A stretch of 5,225 nt of DNA from Hyphomicrobiaceae bacterium (GTDB lineage: Bacteria; Pseudomonadota; Alphaproteobacteria; Rhizobiales; Hyphomicrobiaceae). Where the stretch lies: assembly GCA_020442225.1 (NCBI GenBank), contig JAGRKR010000440.1, positions 1 through 5,225 of the forward strand, in the 5' to 3' direction. The notes under the pieces are model-generated. The model did no database searches and had not been told where the DNA came from. It was given only the letters and a program-made list of their open reading frames with translations. Positions 1 to 5,225 of this stretch are shown piece by piece (positions within the stretch are counted from its first letter, which is position 1; every line of letters begins with the position of its first letter). The translations under genes were made by a program, and so were the position numbers.

Positions 1-2709
1 CAGCGACCAGCTCTCGTACTGGGCGGCCAGCGCCAGGAAGACGAACAAGACGCTGAGCGCGAAGATGTAATAGCCGGCGCGTCCGACCCGCGCCTCCTGG
101 AAGGACAGGTCCGTCCACTCGAAGCCGATGCCTTCGGGCAGCGTGCGCTTGGCAAGCGCGGCCATGATCTCGAGGCCCTGGCCGGAGCTGACGCCAGGGG
201 CGGTGCGGCCGTTGATCTCGACGGTCGGGAACAGGTTGTAGCGCGGCACCCGCTCGGGGCCGGAGATCTCGCGGAACGTAACCACCGAGCCGAGCGGCAC
301 CATCTGGCCGTCGGCGTTCCTGACGCGCAGGCGTTTGACGTTCTCCTGGTTCAGTCGGTAGATCGCGTCGGCCTGGGCCGTCACGCGGTAGGTGCGGCCG
401 AACAGGTTGAAGTCGTTGACGTAGGCCGAGCCCATGTAGATGCGCAGCGTCTCGAAGATGCTCGACAGCGGCACCTTGAGCATCTGCGCGCGCACGCGGT
501 CGACGTCGATGTAGACCTGTGGCGTGTTGGTCGAGAAGGTCGTGAAGGTGCCGATGATGCCCGGCGTCCTGTTGGCGGCGGCGATCAGGTCGAAGGCGGC
601 GGCGGCCAGCCGGTCGGTGCCGAGCCCGGCGCGATCCTGCAGGCGCATCGAGAAGCCGCCGGAGCTGCCGACGCCGCGCACCGGTGGCGGGATGATGACG
701 ATGATGCGCGCCTCCTGGATGACGCCGAGCCGCTTCCTGAGCTCGGCTGCCAACGCCTCCTGGGTCTGTCCCTTGGTGGCGCGTTCGGCATGTGGCGCCA
801 TGACGGCGAAGATCGCGCCGGCGTTCGTCGCGTTCGTGAAGGTCGCGCCGGAGCGACCGGCATAGCCCGAGGTGTGCACGAAGCCCGGTGTGGAGAGGAT
901 GATCTCCTGGGCGCGACGCACCACCGCGTCGGTGCGGTCGAGGGCGGCTCCGGGCGGGAGTTGCAGCGAGACGATCAGCACGCCGCGATCGAGCGTCGGA
1001 ATGAAGCCCACCTGCAGATGTGTCATCAGCCAGGCGGTGGCGCCGATGAGCCCGGCATAGATGATGAGGGTCAGCCAGCGGACGCGGATCGCCAGCCGCA
1101 CCAGCCTGGCGTGGCCGCGGGCCAGGGCGTCGAAAGCCGCATTGAAGGCCCGGAAGAAGGCGTTGATGGGCCGCATCAGCAGGGACTGGTGCGCGCCTGC
1201 GGCGTGGCGCTTCAGCAGGATGGCGGAGAGTGCCGGGCTCAGCGTCAGCGAGACGATGGCAGAGATGACGGTGGCCGTGGCGATGGTCACCGCGAACTGA
1301 CGGTAGAACTGGCCGGTGATGCCGCCGACGAACGCCGTCGGGATGAAGACGGCCGAGAGCACGAGAGCGATGGAAATGACGGGGCCGCCGACCTCGGTCA
1401 TCGTGGCGCGGGCGGCCTCGATGGGCGACAGCCCCTCCGAGAGGCGCCGCTCGACGTTCTCCACGACGACGATGGCGTCGTCGACGACGATGCCGACCGC
1501 CAGCACGAGGCCGAACAGCGTAAGGGTATTGATCGAGAACCCCAGCGCCGACATGACGGCGAAGGTACCGATGAGCGACACGGGGATGGCGATCACGGGA
1601 ATGACCGAGGCACGCCAGGTCTGGAGGAAGAGCAGCACGACGAGGACGACGAGCCCGATGGCTTCGAGAATGGTGATGTTGAGGGCTTCGATCGAGACCC
1701 GGATGAACTCGGTCGGGTCGTAGATGATGTCGTAGGAGAGCCCCTTCGGGAAATCCCTGGCGATCTCCTTCATCCTCGCGCGGATGGCATCGGCCGTGCC
1801 GAGCGCGTTGGAGCCCGGCTGCTGGGTGATGACGAAGACGACGGCGGGCTGGCGGTCGAGATAGCCGTAGGTGAGATAGTTGAGCGCGCCGAGCTCCACG
1901 CGCCCGACGTCGCGCACGCGCACGACGCGGCCGTCAGCGCCGGACTTGAGCACGATGTTCTCGAACTCGCTCGGCTGCACGAGCCGGCCCTTGAGCTGGA
2001 GCGAGACCTGGAAGGCGGAGCGGGTGGCAATCGGCGGTTCGCCGAGCGCGCCGCCCGCGACCTGGACGTTCTGCGCCCGCAGCGCCGCCAGCACATCCTC
2101 AGCCGTCATGCCGAGGGCGGCGATGCGCTCGGGATCGAGCCAGATGCGCATGGAGTACTCGCGCGCACCGAACATGTTCACCGAGCCGACGCCATCCACG
2201 CGTGCCAGCCGGTCGGTGACCTGCAGCAGTCCGTAGTTCGAGATGTAGACCTGATCATAGGTGCTGTCCGGCGAGTAGAGATGCACGACGAGCAGCAGGT
2301 CGGGCGAGTTCTTGCGCGTGGTGACGCCGACGCGGCGCACCTCCTCCGGCAGGCGGTTCACGGCGGTGGCGACGCGGTTCTGTACGAGCACCTGCGCCTT
2401 GTCGAGATCCGTGCCGATCTCGAATGTGACGGTGAGCGTCAGGTTCCCGTCGCTGGTGGACTGAGAGTACATGTAGAGCATGCCGTCGACGCCGTTGATC
2501 TCCTGCTCGAGCGGCGTGGCGACGGTGTCCGCGACGGTCTGCGCGCTCGCACCGGGGAACTGGGTGGTCACCACGATGGTCGGCGGTACGATCTCGGGAA
2601 ACTGCGTGAGCGGCAGCGACCAGTAGGCGATGGCGCCGATGATGGTGATGAACAGAGAGACGACCGCCGCGAAAATCGGTCGGACGATGAAAAAATGGCT
2701 GAGCTTCAT
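1..2709 (-). CDS. RND-family multidrug efflux transporter, HAE-1 type, MexF/OqxB-like (partial, C-terminus outside window)
   Basis: This is the inner-membrane, proton-driven pump of a tripartite efflux system. It reads open from the ATG at 2709 to base 1 (903 residues). Family members have about 1,050, so roughly 150 residues (helices 9-12 and the C-terminus) are missing at the window edge. Seen: N-terminal helix 1 after FFIVRPIFA; first porter region with PLEQEINGV near residue 63; helices 2-6 between about 344 and 500; proton-relay Asp pair D410-D411 in helix 4 (VGIVVDDAIVVVEN); LTLSPALSA in helix 6; helix 7 (about 544-562) followed by GFIPTLDRG at 568-576, the start of the second repeat half; a switch-loop-like GYAGRSGATF near 615-624; and AAQYESWSL at the break inside helix 8. 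The start overlaps the adaptor stop codon by four bases and has no Shine-Dalgarno, indicating coupled translation. The relay Lys/Arg of helices 10-11 cannot be checked. The family call is firm; the MexF/OqxB subgroup and substrates (often chloramphenicol, quinolones or solvents) are inference. Confidence 0.96.
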   Translation of the reverse strand, partial: MKLSHFFIVRPIFAAVVSLFITIIGAIAYWSLPLTQFPEIVPPTIVVTTQFPGASAQTVADTVATPLEQEINGVDGMLYMYSQSTSDGNLTLTVTFEIGTDLDKAQVLVQNRVATAVNRLPEEVRRVGVTTRKNSPDLLLVVHLYSPDSTYDQVYISNYGLLQVTDRLARVDGVGSVNMFGAREYSMRIWLDPERIAALGMTAEDVLAALRAQNVQVAGGALGEPPIATRSAFQVSLQLKGRLVQPSEFENIVLKSGADGRVVRVRDVGRVELGALNYLTYGYLDRQPAVVFVITQQPGSNALGTADAIRARMKEIARDFPKGLSYDIIYDPTEFIRVSIEALNITILEAIGLVVLVVLLFLQTWRASVIPVIAIPVSLIGTFAVMSALGFSINTLTLFGLVLAVGIVVDDAIVVVENVERRLSEGLSPIEAARATMTEVGGPVISIALVLSAVFIPTAFVGGITGQFYRQFAVTIATATVISAIVSLTLSPALSAILLKRHAAGAHQSLLMRPINAFFRAFNAAFDALARGHARLVRLAIRVRWLTLIIYAGLIGATAWLMTHLQVGFIPTLDRGVLIVSLQLPPGAALDRTDAVVRRAQEIILSTPGFVHTSGYAGRSGATFTNATNAGAIFAVMAPHAERATKGQTQEALAAELRKRLGVIQEARIIVIIPPPVRGVGSSGGFSMRLQDRAGLGTDRLAAAAFDLIAAANRTPGIIGTFTTFSTNTPQVYIDVDRVRAQMLKVPLSSIFETLRIYMGSAYVNDFNLFGRTYRVTAQADAIYRLNQENVKRLRVRNADGQMVPLGSVVTFREISGPERVPRYNLFPTVEINGRTAPGVSSGQGLEIMAALAKRTLPEGIGFEWTDLSFQEARVGRAGYYIFALSVLFVFLALAAQYESWSL
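2706..2709 (-). promoter_or_regulatory. ATGA stop/start overlap coupling adaptor and pump translation
   Basis: The TGA stop of the adaptor (2708-2706) shares bases with the ATG of the pump (2709-2707). The 20 bases before the pump start are C-rich (ending CGGCACGGC) and contain no purine-rich ribosome binding site. Ribosomes finishing the adaptor most likely re-initiate here, which would keep the two subunits in a fixed ratio. The overlap is seen directly; the coupling is inferred. Confidence 0.8.
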
Positions 2710-3917
2710 GGCCGTGCCGGGCGTGGGGTGGCGCCGCTGGTCTCTTCGGTGACCTTGATGGTCTCACGCTTGGGAGTGACCTTGACGCCGGGGCGGGCGC
2801 GCACCAGCCCCTTGACGATGATCCAGTCGGTCGGTCGCAGGCCCGTGCGCACGACCCTGAGGCCACCGACCACGGGACCGAGCGTCACGGCCCGGCGCGC
2901 CACGACGCCGATCTCGTTCACGACATAGACGAATTTTTTGGTCTGGTCGGTGCCGATGGCGGCGTCGGGCAGCAGCAGGGCGGTATAGCGCTCGGAACCG
3001 ACGACGCGGACGCGGGCGAACATGCCCGGCGAGAAGAGGCTGCTGGGGTTGTCCAGGATCGCGCGCACGCGCATCGTGCCGGTGCCGAGATCGAGCCGGT
3101 TGTCGATGAAGTCGATGCGGCCCTTGTGGGGGAATCCCTTCTCGTCCTGAAGCGCCAGCTCGACAGGTGTGCCCTTCTCGGCTGCACTGGCCTTGCTGCC
3201 GCTGCGGGTGAGGCGCACGTACTTCAGGTAGTCGGACTGACTGACGTCGAAATAGAACTGGATGGGATCGAGCGTCACCAGCGTCGTCAGCAGCGTGCCG
3301 GTCGCCGAGCCGCCGCTGACGTAGTTGCCGACGCTGACCAGATGCCGGCTGACACGCCCGGTAAAGGGTGCGGTGACCTTGGTGAACTCGACATCGAGCT
3401 CTGCCGATTTGACCTTTGCTTCCGCGATCTTCACCGCGGCGGCGGCATCGCGCCCGGCATTGACGCGCTGATCGAAGACGACGTCGGACATCGTCTTGCG
3501 CTCCACCAGGGGGCGGCCGCGCTTCACTTCCTTGGCGGTGTATTCGGCGCGTATGCGGGTAGCTTCGAGCTCGGCCCGCACCTGGGCCAGCACGCGCTCG
3601 AACGGGCGGGGATCGATCGTGAAGAGAAGATCGCCCTTCTTGACGATCTGACCGTCCACGAAATGCACGCCGGTAAGGTAGCCGGACACACGTGCGCGCA
3701 ATTCCACGGTGTCCACGGCATCGAAGCGGCCGACGTACTCGTCCCACTCCAGAATGCTGCGCGAAGCCGGCTGTGCCACGGTGACGATCGGCAAAATCGG
3801 CGGTGCCGGTGACTTCGCCGGATTTGCCGTCGGTCGGTCACATCCGGCGAGGATCGTCGCGACGACGAGACCGGCAAGGATCAACAGCGCTTTGCCACGC
3901 GCGAGCTCAAATGCCAT
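2706..3917 (-). CDS. RND efflux periplasmic adaptor (membrane fusion lipoprotein), MexE/OqxA-like
   Basis: This 403-residue adaptor would bridge the RND pump encoded just downstream and an outer-membrane channel. It starts with a lipoprotein signal: hydrophobic residues 10-22, then lipobox LAGC with the lipidated Cys at 26, then a Pro-rich linker. Next come the first half of the lipoyl/barrel-sandwich domain (about 70-105, with RARVSGYL and DGQIVKKGDLLFTIDP), an alpha-helical hairpin (about 106-175, charged and Ala-rich), the second lipoyl half (VTAPFTGRVSRHLVSVGNYV, 181-200), the beta-barrel (about 206-300, with TLDPIQFYFDVS and the typical LFSPGMFARVRV), and a membrane-proximal domain to about 380. 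The tail is Thr/Pro-rich and probably flexible. Length and domain order match the family. The ATG at 3917 is the only start giving a proper lipoprotein signal; its Shine-Dalgarno is poor. A 333-base gap with a candidate promoter lies upstream, so it is likely the first gene of the pump operon. Confidence 0.96.
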   Translation of the reverse strand: MAFELARGKALLILAGLVVATILAGCDRPTANPAKSPAPPILPIVTVAQPASRSILEWDEYVGRFDAVDTVELRARVSGYLTGVHFVDGQIVKKGDLLFTIDPRPFERVLAQVRAELEATRIRAEYTAKEVKRGRPLVERKTMSDVVFDQRVNAGRDAAAAVKIAEAKVKSAELDVEFTKVTAPFTGRVSRHLVSVGNYVSGGSATGTLLTTLVTLDPIQFYFDVSQSDYLKYVRLTRSGSKASAAEKGTPVELALQDEKGFPHKGRIDFIDNRLDLGTGTMRVRAILDNPSSLFSPGMFARVRVVGSERYTALLLPDAAIGTDQTKKFVYVVNEIGVVARRAVTLGPVVGGLRVVRTGLRPTDWIIVKGLVRARPGVKVTPKRETIKVTEETSGATPRPARP

Positions 3918-3949
3918 AGGACGCCAATCGCTTCACTTGCGGATACCTT

Positions 3950-3971
3950 GCACACACCGAGGCACACACCG
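3950..3971. repeat. Two 10-base direct repeats upstream of adaptor start (possible operator)
   Basis: GCACACACCG occurs at 3950-3959 and again exactly at 3962-3971, a 12-base period. The right copy also reads as part of a short inverted repeat, GCAC-N5-GTGC (3962-3974). The pair lies about 33-54 bases before the adaptor ATG, downstream of the candidate promoter. Tandem perfect copies in non-coding DNA at this position could bind a regulator, or could act in the leader RNA. The repeat is seen directly; the role is a guess. Confidence 0.45.
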
Positions 3972-4027
3972 TGCTCGCTGGCGTCCCGCCGAGGGACCGG
4001 CGCCGCGAGGCCGGCTTCTCCCGATCT

Positions 4028-4040
4028 TCGACCCGGTCGA
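4028..4040. repeat. 13-base inverted repeat in efflux leader region
   Basis: TCGACC-C-GGTCGA is a perfect palindrome around a single central base, so it is a better candidate for protein-binding dyad symmetry than for an RNA hairpin. A second small structure, GGCTC-TCGAC-GAGCC (4048-4062), lies 8 bases away. Short GC-rich palindromes arise by chance in such DNA, so the assignment is weak. Confidence 0.25.
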
Positions 4041-4150
4041 GACGCAAGGCTCTCGACGAGCCGTAAGCCAGGGGCCGCCGATGAGACCTCGAACGGCGTC
4101 GCGACAGGAAGCTCGATGGAAGCGCTCTGCGCCGCCATCTCGAGCGAGCG

Positions 4151-4179
4151 ACCCTAGCAGATCAGGCCAAGCATGTCAT
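4151..4179 (-). promoter_or_regulatory. Candidate sigma-70-type promoter for the efflux operon
   Basis: On the minus strand there is a -35-like ATGACA (4179-4174; five of six matches to TTGACA), a 17-base spacer, and TAGGGT (4156-4151; three of six matches to TATAAT) preceded by TGC, giving an extended -10. The predicted start of transcription would be near 4144, leaving a leader of about 225 bases before the adaptor ATG. This is the best promoter-like string I found in the gap, but the -10 match is modest and it has no experimental support. Confidence 0.4.
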
Positions 4180-4208
4180 GGCGCGCACCTGCGGGCGTCC
4201 CGTCGCAC

Positions 4209-4222
4209 TCACGGCAACGTGA
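4209..4222 (-). terminator. Weak stem-loop 3' of the L,D-transpeptidase gene
   Basis: On the minus strand, TCACG-TTGC-CGTGA forms a five-base-pair stem with a four-base loop, 28 bases past the transpeptidase stop codon. No run of T follows, so it is not a standard intrinsic terminator. It might stabilise the transcript end, or mean nothing. Confidence 0.2.
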
Positions 4223-4250
4223 TGGCAGGGCGTCCGTCGCGATGGAGCCG

Positions 4251-4706
4251 CTACCGCGTAATGACGATCCGCGACTGCTGCTTGCCCCGGCCGCTGACCA
4301 GATTGAACAGGGTAGCGGCATGCCCCGGCGCGAGCCTGATGCAACCATGGGAGGCGCGGCGGCCGAGGGCGCGCGTGGCGTAGGTGCCGTGGATGGCATA
4401 GCCGCCCCGGAAGAAGATCGCATTGGGCATGGGGGAATTGTAATACTTGCGGGAGTACCACCGCTTCTCCAGCCGCTGCGGGCGATAGCTGCCGGTGGGC
4501 GTCACGTAGCCGCGCCGCGCGGTGGAGACGGGCCAGGAGTAGCGGAGGTGGCCGTCGACGTAGACCTTCATGCGCTGCGATGACAGATCGACCTTGGCCA
4601 CGACGCTCGCCGCCGCAGCGCCGGAGCCTGCGATCAGCAGTCCGATCGTCAGGGCAAGTCCACGAGAGAACATCCGCAACATACTCGATACCCCCACACT
4701 TGACAT
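4251..4706 (-). CDS. Exported L,D-transpeptidase (YkuD domain)
   Basis: This small periplasmic enzyme would act on peptidoglycan stem peptides, forming 3-3 cross-links or attaching proteins to the wall through an acyl-enzyme on a Cys. The 151-residue frame has an N-terminal signal (hydrophobic 17-33, likely cleaved around AAAA/SVV near 33-34). A single YkuD domain follows, from about 35 to the end. It contains VDLSSQRMKVYV, the WPVSTARRGYVTPTGSY stretch (58-74), H106 in AIHGTYA, and the catalytic S119-H120-G121-C122 followed by IRL with R124. All key residues of the H...SHGC motif are present. There is no LysM or other wall-binding domain. The ATG at 4706 gives the longest form. ATG at 4682 (residue 9) has GGGGG eight bases upstream and still leaves a full signal peptide, so it may be the true start. 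The gene lies 77 bases after the photolyase stop and could be transcribed with it. Whether it makes cross-links or anchors protein cannot be told from sequence. Confidence 0.95.
   Translation of the reverse strand: MSSVGVSSMLRMFSRGLALTIGLLIAGSGAAAASVVAKVDLSSQRMKVYVDGHLRYSWPVSTARRGYVTPTGSYRPQRLEKRWYSRKYYNSPMPNAIFFRGGYAIHGTYATRALGRRASHGCIRLAPGHAATLFNLVSGRGKQQSRIVITR
4691..4695 (-). promoter_or_regulatory. Possible ribosome binding site favouring the internal start (4682) of the transpeptidase
   Basis: GGGGG on the minus strand sits eight bases before the ATG at 4682-4680. The upstream ATG at 4706 has its nearest purine-rich string (AGGGA) 14 bases away and inside the loop of a predicted hairpin. 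This argues for starting at residue 9, although the GGGGG match to a Shine-Dalgarno is only partial. Confidence 0.35.
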
Positions 4707-4736
4707 GCGGTTGAAGCTGTCCCTGAGCTTGACCGC
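4707..4736 (-). repeat. Stem-loop directly before the transpeptidase start
   Basis: On the minus strand, GCGGT and AAGCT pair with AGCTT and ACCGC across a small 1x2 internal loop, giving ten base pairs and a seven-base loop CAGGGAC. The 3' arm ends at the base before the ATG at 4706. No T-run follows, so it is not a classic terminator. It could end or protect the photolyase transcript, modulate access to the upstream start codon, or act as DNA dyad symmetry (AAGCT-N7-AGCTT). The structure is seen directly; its role is open. Confidence 0.45.
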
Positions 4737-4783
4737 ATGAGCCTACGCAATCATTAACTCATATCGGTCTGTCAGGGGCTGGA

Positions 4784-5225
4784 TCAACCGCTCTGCGAGA
4801 ACTCTCCGGAGGTGTCGTTCTTCTGCCTCAGTGCGGCCAGCGCGCGTTCGCGCGCCGCGGCATGTGCGACGATGGGTTCGGGATAGGTGCCGGAGCCGGG
4901 CGCGAGGCCGGCATCGGCGCGCGTCGCGGCACTCGCTTCCCAGGGCGCATGCAGGACGTCCGTCGGCAGGCGCGCGAGCTCCGGCAGCCAGCGGCGCACG
5001 TAGGCTCCGTCGGGATCGAATTTGCGGCCCTGCATGATCGGATTGAAGATGCGGAAGTAGGGCGCTGCGTCGGCGCCGCAGCCGGCGACCCATTGCCAGC
5101 CGCAGACGTTGTTGGCGAGGTCGGCATCGACGAGGGTGTCCCAGAACCAGGCTTCGCCCGCCTGCCAGGGGATGAGCAGGTGCTTGACCAGGAACGAGGC
5201 CACGACCATGCGCACGCGATTGTGC
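4784..5225 (-). CDS. Deoxyribodipyrimidine photolyase, class I (cryptochrome/photolyase family), C-terminal part
   Basis: This is the C-terminal 146 residues of a light-driven, FAD-dependent repair enzyme that splits cyclobutane pyrimidine dimers. Full-length relatives have about 470-500 residues, and the antenna domain and most of the FAD domain lie beyond the window. Seen in order: [18 protein letters not shown], the FAD-cradle helix; [51 protein letters not shown]; and YVRRWLPEL. By alignment from memory with E. coli PhrB, the Trp in IPWQ and the first Trp of GWQW correspond to the W359/W382 electron-transfer relay, and the Asn four residues before the latter to flavin-contacting N378; all are kept. 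The tail after PWEA is Ala/Arg-rich and ends at TGA 4784-4786. It is probably an active photolyase, but the missing part prevents excluding a cryptochrome-like relative. Confidence 0.95.
   Translation of the reverse strand, partial: HNRVRMVVASFLVKHLLIPWQAGEAWFWDTLVDADLANNVCGWQWVAGCGADAAPYFRIFNPIMQGRKFDPDGAYVRRWLPELARLPTDVLHAPWEASAATRADAGLAPGSGTYPEPIVAHAAARERALAALRQKNDTSGEFSQSG

Larger units (their letters stand above)
3918..4250. other. Intergenic control region between L,D-transpeptidase and efflux adaptor
   Basis: This 333-base gap separates the stop of the transpeptidase from the start of the adaptor. No frame in it resembles a known protein. Its contents, in transcription order, are: a small stem-loop after the transpeptidase stop (4222-4209), an imperfect direct repeat (GGGCGTCC-GTCGC at 4228-4240 and, with one extra C, at 4193-4206), a candidate promoter (4179-4151), a small stem-loop (4062-4048), a 13-base inverted repeat (4040-4028) and a 10-base direct repeat (3971-3950). 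An 85-codon minus-strand frame starting at 4138 crosses it and ends 37 bases inside the adaptor gene. About 30% of that frame's codons end in A or T, unlike the neighbouring genes, so I do not call it a gene. Confidence 0.7.

Noticed and set aside
2255..2866. 203-codon minus-strand frame overlapping the adaptor/pump junction
   Set aside because: It is out of frame with both genes, Arg/His-rich and low in complexity. The overlapping adaptor and pump frames are both clearly genuine.
790..2928. 712-codon plus-strand open frame rich in Asp, Glu, His, Arg and Gly
   Set aside because: It lies fully opposite the RND pump gene and the end of the adaptor, and its composition is what the complement of GC-rich hydrophobic codons gives. 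It has no domain-like pattern, while the minus strand encodes an unmistakable RND transporter.
3126..3812. 228-codon plus-strand open frame
   Set aside because: It is the antisense shadow of the adaptor gene; the minus-strand frame shows a complete lipoprotein adaptor with all its domains.
3709..4383. 224-codon plus-strand frame spanning the gap between adaptor and transpeptidase
   Set aside because: It starts inside the adaptor gene and ends inside the transpeptidase gene, is Arg/Pro/Ser-rich without recognisable motifs, and shows no start signal.
4747..4775. Possible promoter for the transpeptidase (CTGACA at 4775-4770)
   Set aside because: The -35-like string is good, but no hexamer at 15-18 bases spacing matches a -10 in more than two positions, despite the AT-rich stretch nearby.
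4743..5093. 116-codon minus-strand frame over the photolyase C-terminus and spacer
   Set aside because: It is the shifted shadow of the photolyase; the true frame has the conserved FAD-binding motifs.

Overview
The window reads as a piece of a high-GC Gram-negative chromosome. The combination of a MexF/OqxB-like RND pump, a short secreted YkuD-domain L,D-transpeptidase and a class I photolyase, with strongly GC-biased third codon positions, fits an alphaproteobacterium, probably of the Rhizobiales/Hyphomicrobiales. That placement is an inference from protein style, not from a marker gene. All four genes lie on the minus strand, so transcription runs from high to low coordinates.

Layout in the direction of transcription: (1) 5225-4784, the C-terminal 146 residues of a DNA photolyase (FAD-binding domain), cut by the window edge. 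(2) 4783-4707, a short spacer with a clear stem-loop next to the following gene. (3) 4706-4251, a complete exported L,D-transpeptidase with an intact catalytic His/Ser-His-Gly-Cys motif. (4) 4250-3918, a 333-base gap with no convincing gene. It holds a plausible sigma-70-type promoter (extended -10), a 10-base direct repeat and small inverted repeats, and looks like the control region of the pump operon. (5) 3917-2706, a complete lipoprotein-type periplasmic adaptor (membrane fusion protein). (6) 2709-1, the first 903 residues of the RND inner-membrane transporter, overlapping the adaptor by four bases (ATGA) and running off the window inside its eighth membrane helix.

The adaptor and transporter would form two parts of a tripartite drug/solute efflux machine. 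The outer-membrane channel and any dedicated regulator are not in the window. The photolyase (light-driven DNA repair) and the L,D-transpeptidase (peptidoglycan cross-linking) are probably separate functions that are merely adjacent. I see no mobile element, CRISPR array, tRNA or rRNA, and no clear sign of a new biological system. The points most worth a second look are the control region upstream of the pump and the stem-loop at the transpeptidase start. The long plus-strand open frames opposite the pump genes are mirror-image artefacts of GC-rich coding sequence.
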